Part shown: positions 4,833-9,142 of the stretch, piece after piece
Layout of the letters: each line of letters begins with the position of its first letter
Position numbering within the stretch: the first letter of the stretch is position 1
Assembly: GCA_035553355.1 (NCBI GenBank)
Contig: DATMJW010000214.1
Coordinates: forward strand, 1 to 9,142
Direction: 5' to 3'
DNA: 9,142 nt
DNA from: Gaiellasilicea sp035553355
Lineage (GTDB): Bacteria; Actinomycetota; Thermoleophilia; Gaiellales; Gaiellaceae
The notes under the pieces: model-generated
Database searches by the model: none
What the model saw: only the letters and a program-made list of their open reading frames with translations
Told to the model about the DNA's origin: nothing
Translations under genes and position numbers: made by a program

Positions 4833-5572
4833 CCGCGCCCGAGCCGCCGCCGCAACGGCTTCCGGTAGACGACTGCTCCGGCCACCGCCGCCACGAGGAT
4901 CCCCGCAGCGATGTCGAGCCAGAAGTGGTTGCCGGTCGCCATCACGCTGAACCACACCCACGGCGCCCACGCGAGCCACAGCGCCTTCGCGAAGCGGTTC
5001 CGCACCACGCCTGCCATCACGAGCCCGACGATCAGCGCGTCGCAGCTGTGCAGGCTCGGCATCGCCGCGTACGGATTCGACGCGAAGGCGACGAGGCTCG
5101 TCTGGTGCGTCACCGCGGCGTGGTCGGCGAGCGTGTCGTTGAAGCCGGCCCCCGGAAACATCCGCGGCGGCGCCGTCGGCAGCGTCACGTAGCCGACGAG
5201 CCCGATCAGGTTCGCGAGGATCAGCGTGTTGCGGAACGCGAAGAAGCGGCCGTGCGCGCGGAAGTACACCCAGAGGAGCGCGAGCCCGATCACCGCGAAC
5301 TGCGAGAGCCAGTACGTGTACGACGTCGCCTGGATCAGCAACGTCGAGCGCTCGACGAAGCGCTGCAGCGGCAGCTCGATCATCGAGCCGAGGCTGCGCT
5401 GGAAGTCGATGATCCACTGCCCGTTCCGGAACGCGGCCGCCTCGCTGCGGTCGGCTGCGCCGCGCGCGATCTGGTACGCGACGTAGAAGCCGATCCAGAT
5501 CGCGAACTGGAGCGCGAGGTGCGCCCAGCCGCGGGGGAGACGGCGGTCGGCGGCTTCCGTGTACGCCGTCAT
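4829..5572 (-). CDS. PAP2-superfamily membrane phosphatase or phosphotransferase (Aur1/PAP2_3-like)
   Basis: A 247-residue multi-pass membrane protein with helices at about 18-38, 78-104, 115-131, 177-192, 197-213 and 219-236. The active-site motifs are in the PAP2_3 style: LPTAPPRM (131-138), MPSLHS (171-176, catalytic-type H175) and ATGNHFWLD (212-220, H216 and D220 as the nucleophile/acid pair). This group includes lipid phosphatases and inositol-phosphorylceramide-synthase-like transferases. Coupling by a 4-bp ATGA overlap to a phosphatidylinositol-phosphate-synthase-like gene suggests work on the same lipid, for example removing the phosphate from phosphatidylinositol phosphate. This is inference; undecaprenyl-pyrophosphate or phosphatidic acid are alternative substrates. 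The ATG at 5572 has no good Shine-Dalgarno; TAGAAT (5583-5588) lies 10 nt upstream. Confidence 0.85.
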   Translation of the reverse strand: MTAYTEAADRRLPRGWAHLALQFAIWIGFYVAYQIARGAADRSEAAAFRNGQWIIDFQRSLGSMIELPLQRFVERSTLLIQATSYTYWLSQFAVIGLALLWVYFRAHGRFFAFRNTLILANLIGLVGYVTLPTAPPRMFPGAGFNDTLADHAAVTHQTSLVAFASNPYAAMPSLHSCDALIVGLVMAGVVRNRFAKALWLAWAPWVWFSVMATGNHFWLDIAAGILVAAVAGAVVYRKPLRRRLGRG

Positions 5573-5634
5573 CTGAGGGCCGATTCTAACCGGGCGCCCT
5601 TACGCTTCCCGACGGCGTCTGGTAGAGAAAGGGC
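5573..5634. promoter_or_regulatory. Divergent promoter region between the PAP2 pair and the unknown pair
   Basis: A 62-bp gap between divergent starts. Minus strand: TAGAAT (5583-5588), one base from TATAAT, 10 nt before the PAP2 ATG, predicting a leader of only a few bases. Plus strand: TACGCT (5601-5606), predicting a start of transcription near 5613 and a short leader containing the purine-rich AGAGAAAGGG just before the ATG at 5635. No clear -35 element is visible for either. Confidence 0.42.
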
Positions 5635-6048
5635 ATGGCCGCCGACGACGCACTGCTCGACCTGCTCGATCGCGACCCTGCGCTCGTCGACGACGTCGTG
5701 CACGAGACCCTCCGGCTCACCGGCCGCGAGGGTGTCTACAGCGACGAGGAGCTGGCGCAGCTCCTGCACGCGTTCCGGATGACGCTGCGCGAGGCGCTGA
5801 CGGGCGCGGGCTCCGAGGCGCGCGACCTGATGATCCAGACGGCCATCCCGGCCGTCGTCGCGAAGAGCGAGACGCCCGCGACGCTGGCTCGGTCGAACAC
5901 GGTCTTCGGCATCCTCCTCGCGACACGAGTCGCGCGGGTGCTTCCCGAGGAGGCGGGGGACGGCGCCGCGCGGTGGATCGCCGAGTTCATGGCCGCGTGG
6001 CAGTACGACACGGTCGAGGCAGCCGACCGCGCGCGGGAGAACGGATGA
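5635..6048 (+). CDS. Conserved-looking hypothetical protein, helical, 137 aa
   Basis: I do not recognise this protein. It is predicted mostly helical and soluble, acidic at the N-terminus (MAADDALLDLLDRDPALVDDVV). A middle section, EGVYSDEELAQLLHAFRMTLREAL (34-57), is followed by a more hydrophobic stretch, RSNTVFGILLATRVARVL (86-103), and a Trp-containing end, AARWIAEFMAAWQYDTVEAA (111-130). There is no signal peptide, no Cys and no clear catalytic motif. Coding status is supported by GC-rich third positions, a purine-rich site before ATG and a 4-bp ATGA overlap with the next gene. A structural or regulatory helical-bundle role is possible, but the sequence does not show one. Confidence 0.75.
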   Translation: MAADDALLDLLDRDPALVDDVVHETLRLTGREGVYSDEELAQLLHAFRMTLREALTGAGSEARDLMIQTAIPAVVAKSETPATLARSNTVFGILLATRVARVLPEEAGDGAARWIAEFMAAWQYDTVEAADRARENG

Positions 6049-6287
6049 GCGCCGCGCCGCAGCGGACGTTCTTCGACGACGTCGTCGAGGCGAGCGGGCT
6101 CGCGCCGCTCGTCGCGCCGTTCACGATCACGCGGCTCCTGATCCGCGCCGGCGTGACGCCGACGGCGGTCGATCCCCTCGGCCTGAGGCAGGCGCTCCCC
6201 GAGCTCGAGCGCGGGCTCGCCGTGTACCTCACGCCGGAGCAGCTCGACGCCGCAGTCGGGCGGCTGCGCGGCCTCGCGGCGCTGTAG
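6045..6287 (+). CDS. Small hypothetical protein, 80 aa, coupled to upstream gene
   Basis: Not recognised. The sequence reads MSAAPQRTFFDDVVEASGL, then APFTITRLLIRAGVTPTAVDPLG (24-46), then a helical end, LPELERGLAVYLTPEQLDAAVGRL (51-74). It has no membrane segment, no signal peptide and no cysteines. The ATG sits in ATGA with the upstream stop, so the two proteins are probably made together and may form a complex. The stop lies 8 bp from the convergent moaA stop. The acidic face and the mixture of short helices would suit a small partner or adaptor protein, but this is only a guess from composition. Confidence 0.7.
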   Translation: MSAAPQRTFFDDVVEASGLAPLVAPFTITRLLIRAGVTPTAVDPLGLRQALPELERGLAVYLTPEQLDAAVGRLRGLAAL

Positions 6288-6292
6288 CCGCG
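6275..6292. terminator. Short hairpin at the convergent ends of the unknown pair and moaA
   Basis: CGCGGC (6275-6280) pairs with GCCGCG (6287-6292) around a 6-nt loop, spanning the stop of the plus-strand gene and the short gap before moaA's end. There is no T-run and the stem is short, so this is weak evidence for a shared terminator in a high-GC genome. Confidence 0.3.
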
Positions 6293-6295
6293 GCG

Positions 6296-7294
6296 TCAGC
6301 CGCCGATGTAGCTCATCTCGACCTTCGGCAGCCGCGCCGTCGCCTCCGTGCGTGCTTCGGAGTACCGGTCGCTGCGCCGACGCCAGATCCCGGACAGCGC
6401 CTCGCGGAGCTCGTCGTCGGTTGCGCCGCCGCGGAGGAGCGCACGCAGGTCGTGCCCGCGGACGGCGAAGAGGCAGGTGAAGAGGCGGCCCTCCGCCGAG
6501 ATCCGCGCGCGGGTGCAGTCGCCGCAGAAGGGCTGCGTCACGGACGCGATCACGCCGATCTCGCCGCTGCCGTCGCGGTAGCGCCACCGCCGCGCGACCT
6601 CACCGCGGTACTGCGCGTCGACCGCCTCGAGCGGGAAGGCGGCCCCGATCGTCTCGACGATCTCGGCCGCCGGCACGACGTCGTCGAGGCGCCAGCCGTT
6701 CGTCGCGCCCACGTCCATGTACTCGATGAAGCGGAGCGTGTGCCCGCGCTCGCGGAAGACGCGTGCCATCTCGACGACGCCGCCGTCGTTCACGCCGCGT
6801 TTGACGACGGCGTTCACCTTCACAGGCAGGCCCGCGGCGGCAGCGGCGTCGATCCCCTCGAGCACGCGCGCGACGGGGAAGTCGACGTCGTTCATCGCGC
6901 GGAAGACGTCGTCGTCGAGGGAGTCGAGGCTGACGGTGACGCGGGCGAGACCCGCGGCAGCGAGCGCGCGCGCCTTCTTCGTGAGGAGGGAGGCGTTCGT
7001 CGTCAGCGTCACCTCCACGTCCAGCGCGGCCAGCATCTCCACGAGCCGCTCCACCTCCCGGCGCAGCAGCGGCTCGCCCCCCGTCAGCCGCAGCTTCTGC
7101 ACGCCGAGGCCGACGGCGACGCGCGCCACGCGCTCGATCTCCTCGAACGTCAGCAGCTCCTTCCGGTCGAGGAAGCGGTACTCGGAGCCGAACACGGTCT
7201 TCGGCATGCAGTACACGCACCGGAAGTTGCAGCGGTCGGTGATCGAGATGCGCAGGTCGCGCAGCGGGCGGTCGAGCGTGTCGAGCGGTTGCAT
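6296..7294 (-). CDS. moaA: GTP 3',8-cyclase MoaA (radical SAM, molybdenum cofactor)
   Basis: A 332-residue radical SAM enzyme. The N-terminal motif C22-x3-C26-x2-C29 (RCNFRCVYCMP) binds the SAM [4Fe-4S] cluster, and TGGEPLLR (71-78) is the SAM-binding GGE motif. C257, C260 and C274 (CGDCTRAR...FTC) hold the second cluster that binds GTP. The protein ends in the conserved Gly-Gly (SYIGG), needed for activity in MoaA. It catalyses GTP to 3',8-cyclo-7,8-dihydro-GTP, the first step of molybdenum cofactor synthesis in the cytosol. Length is normal and all key residues are present. No other moa gene is adjacent, so it looks like a single-gene unit. The ATG at 7294 is chosen because the family begins shortly before the DLRISITDRCN segment and TACGCT (7302-7307) lies 7 nt upstream; a much longer upstream frame is not supported. 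Confidence 0.96.
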   Translation of the reverse strand: MQPLDTLDRPLRDLRISITDRCNFRCVYCMPKTVFGSEYRFLDRKELLTFEEIERVARVAVGLGVQKLRLTGGEPLLRREVERLVEMLAALDVEVTLTTNASLLTKKARALAAAGLARVTVSLDSLDDDVFRAMNDVDFPVARVLEGIDAAAAAGLPVKVNAVVKRGVNDGGVVEMARVFRERGHTLRFIEYMDVGATNGWRLDDVVPAAEIVETIGAAFPLEAVDAQYRGEVARRWRYRDGSGEIGVIASVTQPFCGDCTRARISAEGRLFTCLFAVRGHDLRALLRGGATDDELREALSGIWRRRSDRYSEARTEATARLPKVEMSYIGG

Positions 7295-7421
7295 ACCGTC
7301 GAGCGTACCGCGGGTGGAGCCGGATCCCGCTCCGCGGCGCCGGCCGGCCCCTTCCCTTCGCGAGAGGGTTCGTCGCGCGCATCGACGGGAATCGCGGAGA
7401 CAACCGATCGAGGAGGGTGAC
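7295..7421. promoter_or_regulatory. Divergent promoter region of moaA and csbD-like gene
   Basis: A 127-bp gap. For moaA (minus), TACGCT (7302-7307) ends 7 nt before ATG with no Shine-Dalgarno, a leaderless pattern; this leaves no room for a leader RNA such as a molybdenum-cofactor riboswitch. For the csbD-like gene (plus), GGTTCG (7367-7372), a 14-nt spacer and GGGAAT (7387-7392) resemble a stress sigma-factor (SigB-type, GTTT...GGGTA) promoter. This would start transcription near 7399 and give a leader of about 23 nt ending in AGGAGGG (7411-7417). Confidence 0.45.
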
Positions 7422-7607
7422 GTGGACGATCGCATCGAAGGCACGCTGAAGCAGGGTGAGGGCAAGCTCACCGGCGACGAAGAGCGCGAGTCGGAGGGCA
7501 AGGCGCAGGAGGCCTGGGGCGAGGCGAAGGACACGGCCTCGGACGCGTGGGACGGCGCCAAGGACGCGGCCGACGACGCCACGGACGCCGTCGACAAGCG
7601 GCTGTAG
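7422..7607 (+). CDS. CsbD-like general stress protein, short
   Basis: A 61-residue, very hydrophilic protein starting (M)DDRIEGTLKQGEGKLTGDEERESEGKAQ, which matches the CsbD family core (IEG-KQ--GKLTGDE---EGKAQ). The C-terminal part, EAWGEAKDTASDAWDGAKDAADDATDAVDK (30-59), is an Ala/Asp/Lys-rich amphipathic repeat with about 11-residue periodicity, like LEA proteins. CsbD proteins are small, disordered or helical, and made in general stress; their molecular job is not known. The GTG start is fixed by AGGAGGG (7411-7417) at good spacing and by the family N-terminus; the longer open frame upstream is antisense to moaA. A SigB-like promoter precedes it. The gene stands alone and converges on the LLM oxidoreductase. 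Confidence 0.88.
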   Translation: MDDRIEGTLKQGEGKLTGDEERESEGKAQEAWGEAKDTASDAWDGAKDAADDATDAVDKRL

Positions 7608-7623
7608 CCCGTAGCTGCGTGAC

Positions 7624-7657
7624 GCGGTGGCGTTGCCCGCCGGGGCTACGCCACCGC
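7624..7657. terminator. Bidirectional terminator-like hairpin between csbD-like and LLM genes
   Basis: GCGGTGGCGT (7624-7633) pairs with ACGCCACCGC (7648-7657). After a single T-T mismatch the stem continues as GCCC/GGGC (7635-7638 with 7643-7646), around a 4-nt loop. This is a 14-pair hairpin in a convergent gap. It overlaps the LLM stop codon (7646-7648). There is no T-tract, as is common for terminators in high-GC actinobacteria. Confidence 0.6.
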
Positions 7658-8590
7658 CGGCACGACGTCGCGGCCGATCAGCCGCACCATGTCGACGTCG
7701 TCGTGCGCGAGATGCTGGAGGAAGACGCGCTGCACGCCCGCCTGCGCGAGCGTCCGTAGCCGCTCGACCACCTCCTCGGTCGTGCCGAGGATCCACGTCC
7801 CGCTCCGTTCGCGCACGAACTCGGCGGGATCGCCGGGGCGGCGCACCCGCTCGAGGACGCGCGCCACTCGCTCGTGGAGCTCCGCGCGGTCGGCGCCGAC
7901 GACGCAGCCGGTCATCAACGAGAACGTGAGCGGCTCGCGCCCGGCTGCTTCGGAGGCGCGAACGACGCGCTCCCGCCGCTCGCGCAGCTCCTCGAGCGTC
8001 GCACCGACGGTGTTGTACTCCGCCGCGAAACGGGCGGCGAGCCGCACCGTCCGCGGCTTCGCCGCGCCGCCGACGATCACCGGCGGGTGCGGGCGCTGCA
8101 CCGGCCGCGGGTGCGCGCGCAGCGCGTCGGTGCGGTAGTGCCGTCCGTCGAACGTGACCTCGTCCTCCGTCCACTGGCGAACGATCAGCTCGAGCTGCTC
8201 CTCGAGGCGCTCGAGGCGCTCGCCGAGGTCGGGGAACGGGAACCCGTAGGCGGCGTGCTCGCGCTCGTTCCAGCCGGCGCCGATGCCGAGCTCGACGCGC
8301 CCGCCGGAGACGTGGTCCGCGGTCGTGACCGCCTTCGCGAGCAGCGCGGGGTGGCGGAAGGTGACGGGCGAGACGAGGGAGCCGAGGCGGATCCGCCTCG
8401 TCACGGCCGCGAGCGCCGCGAGCGTCGTCCACGCGTCGAGCGCGCCGCGCGTCTCGTCGCCCATCAGCCCCGCGTAGTGGTCGGAGCGGAAGAGGCCCTC
8501 GAGCCCCGACTCCTCCGCCGCCTGCGCGAGCGCGACCCACTCGTCCCAGGTGACGCCCTCCTGGCCCTCGATCATCAGGCAGACCCGCAT
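7646..8590 (-). CDS. LLM-class flavin/F420-dependent oxidoreductase
   Basis: A 314-residue protein of the bacterial luciferase-like TIM-barrel superfamily. Diagnostic segments: EESGLEGLFRSDHY (26-39), RIRLGSLVSPVTFRHPALLAK (66-86), TTADHVSGGRVELGIGAGWNEREHAAYGF (89-117), the RLERLEE helix (126-132) and HPPVIVGGAA (about 168-177). This subgroup in actinobacteria usually uses coenzyme F420, and the full length fits. The substrate is unknown; members act as dehydrogenases, reductases or monooxygenases. There is no signal peptide. The ATG at 8590 is supported by GATAAT (8598-8603) 7 nt upstream, no Shine-Dalgarno, and the start of the first beta strand (MRVCLMIEGQ). It is divergent, with a 31-bp gap, from an EamA transporter, so the two may share regulation. 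The 3' end lies in a strong hairpin. Confidence 0.93.
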   Translation of the reverse strand: MRVCLMIEGQEGVTWDEWVALAQAAEESGLEGLFRSDHYAGLMGDETRGALDAWTTLAALAAVTRRIRLGSLVSPVTFRHPALLAKAVTTADHVSGGRVELGIGAGWNEREHAAYGFPFPDLGERLERLEEQLELIVRQWTEDEVTFDGRHYRTDALRAHPRPVQRPHPPVIVGGAAKPRTVRLAARFAAEYNTVGATLEELRERRERVVRASEAAGREPLTFSLMTGCVVGADRAELHERVARVLERVRRPGDPAEFVRERSGTWILGTTEEVVERLRTLAQAGVQRVFLQHLAHDDVDMVRLIGRDVVPAVA

Positions 8591-8621
8591 CGGCGCGATT
8601 ATCGCGCTGTAGCCTCGATCG
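8591..8621. promoter_or_regulatory. Very short divergent promoter region, two leaderless-type starts
   Basis: Only 31 bp separate the two start codons. Minus strand: GATAAT (8598-8603), 7 nt before the LLM ATG. Plus strand: TAGCCT (8610-8615), 6 nt before the EamA GTG. No Shine-Dalgarno fits either gene. The two -10 elements are 6 bp apart back-to-back, so each promoter's -35 zone would lie inside the other gene's first codons. Confidence 0.5.
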
Positions 8622-9142
8622 GTGCTCCCTCTGCTCGCGCTCGTCGCCGTGACGGCCGTGTGGGGCGTGACCTTCGTCCAGGTGAAGGACGCGGTCGCGC
8701 TCTACCCGCTCTTCGCGTTCCTCGCCGTCCGCTTCCTCATCGCGACGGCGGTGCTCGCGCCCTTCGCGCTCCGCCCGACGCTGACGCTGGGGCGCCGAGG
8801 GTGGCGCGCGGCGACGCTGCTCGGCCTGCTCCTCGCCGCTGGCTACTGGCTCCAGACGGCAGGGCTCGAGCGGACGACGGTGTCGAACGCCGGCTTCATC
8901 ACCGGGCTCTACGTCGTCTTCACGCCGCTCGCGGCGGTCGCGATCCTCCGGATCCGCCTCGGGCGCGTCGTGTGGGCGGGTGTCGCCCTCTCGACCGCCG
9001 GCCTAGCGCTCCTCTCCGGCGTCGGCGGCGCGTCCGGCGCGGGCGACCTGCTCGTGCTGCTCGGCGCCGTCGCCTTCTCGCTCCAGATCGCGCTGATGGA
9101 GCGGTACGCCCCGCGCTACGACCCCGTCGCGTTCACGTTCGT
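8622..9142 (+). CDS. EamA/DMT-family transporter (N-terminal part, runs off window)
   Basis: 173 complete codons without a stop, continuing past the window end. The protein shows the EamA pattern: LALVAVTAVWGVTFVQVKDAV (5-25), FLAVRFLIATAVLAPFAL (33-50), TTVSNAGFITGLYVVFTPLAAV (85-106) and GDLLVLLGAVAFSLQIALMERY (141-162). Hydrophobic helices lie at about 2-20, 31-50, 63-80, 91-110, 116-135 and 142-160, so the first five-helix EamA unit is complete and the second has begun. The family exports or imports small metabolites; the substrate cannot be told. An in-frame TAG at 8610-8612 limits the start, and GTG at 8622 is the first usable codon, 6 nt after the -10-like TAGCCT. It is divergent from the LLM oxidoreductase. 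Confidence 0.9.
   Translation, partial: MLPLLALVAVTAVWGVTFVQVKDAVALYPLFAFLAVRFLIATAVLAPFALRPTLTLGRRGWRAATLLGLLLAAGYWLQTAGLERTTVSNAGFITGLYVVFTPLAAVAILRIRLGRVVWAGVALSTAGLALLSGVGGASGAGDLLVLLGAVAFSLQIALMERYAPRYDPVAFTF

Noticed and set aside
5443..5480. Alternating CG-rich stretches as possible repeats or Z-DNA elements
   Set aside because: Such runs of gcgcgc are scattered across all coding genes here and reflect codon bias rather than a discrete element.
5635..6287. Toxin-antitoxin pair
   Set aside because: The ATGA-coupled layout fits, but neither protein shows a toxin fold motif or a DNA-binding antitoxin domain that I can recognise.
7295..7330. Molybdenum-cofactor riboswitch upstream of moaA
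   Set aside because: The -10 element 7 nt before the start codon implies no leader RNA, and no multi-stem conserved structure was seen.
7295..7597. A longer N-terminus for MoaA
   Set aside because: The frame is open upstream, but that part overlaps the csbD-like gene and its promoter, is Ser/Ala-rich without MoaA similarity, and the ATG at 7294 has a well-placed -10.
6600..8540. Minus-strand 646-codon frame overlapping moaA and the LLM gene
   Set aside because: Out of frame with both recognised proteins, Arg/Ala-rich, and crosses the divergent promoter and the convergent hairpin.

Overview
The window is GC-rich throughout, with strong G/C bias at third codon positions, frequent GTG starts and tightly packed genes. 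An actinobacterial myo-inositol-phosphate synthase, a phosphatidylinositol-phosphate-synthase-like enzyme, a PimA-like glycosyltransferase and an F420-type LLM oxidoreductase all point to an actinobacterium. The style resembles deep-branching Thermoleophilia, but that placement is an inference. I saw no mobile element, CRISPR array, rRNA or tRNA. The region looks chromosomal and ordinary except for one unusual locus.

Layout, left to right. The 5' end of a GT4 (PimA-like) glycosyltransferase (<1-344, -) is divergent from a small CDGSH iron-sulfur protein (388-648, +). The CDGSH gene converges, with overlapping stop codons, on a three-gene minus-strand operon: an RHH-RHH-inositol-phosphate-synthase reading frame (2071-3582), a six-helix membrane protein (1442-2071) and a tandem GNAT acetyltransferase (645-1445), linked by TGATG and ATGA junctions. 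Upstream lies a secreted protein with the COG4315 repeat (3645-4109, -). Next is a coupled pair, a PAP2-superfamily phosphatase or transferase (4829-5572, -) and a CDP-alcohol phosphatidyltransferase (4215-4832, -). Then come two coupled small unknown genes (5635-6287, +), moaA (6296-7294, -), a csbD-type stress gene (7422-7607, +), an LLM oxidoreductase (7646-8590, -) and a partial EamA transporter (8622->9142, +).

A shared theme is phosphatidylinositol biology. Inositol-phosphate synthase makes the headgroup, the CDP-alcohol phosphotransferase is a good candidate for attaching it to CDP-diacylglycerol, the coupled PAP2 protein may act on the product, and a PimA-like mannosyltransferase is at the left edge. 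These are separate transcription units, so the pathway link is inferred.

The most unusual object is the ino1 reading frame. About 118 codons encoding two ribbon-helix-helix DNA-binding repeats run without a stop into the synthase. A well-placed internal Shine-Dalgarno and ATG could also give a stand-alone enzyme. Three exact copies of the 8-bp palindrome TGCTAGCA lie within 63 bp around the start of this frame. Together they suggest a self-regulating inositol synthase, conceptually like the RHH-containing proline enzyme PutA. A second theme is start-site architecture: at least five genes have a TANNNT-like -10 element 6-7 nt before the start codon and no obvious Shine-Dalgarno, as expected for leaderless mRNAs.
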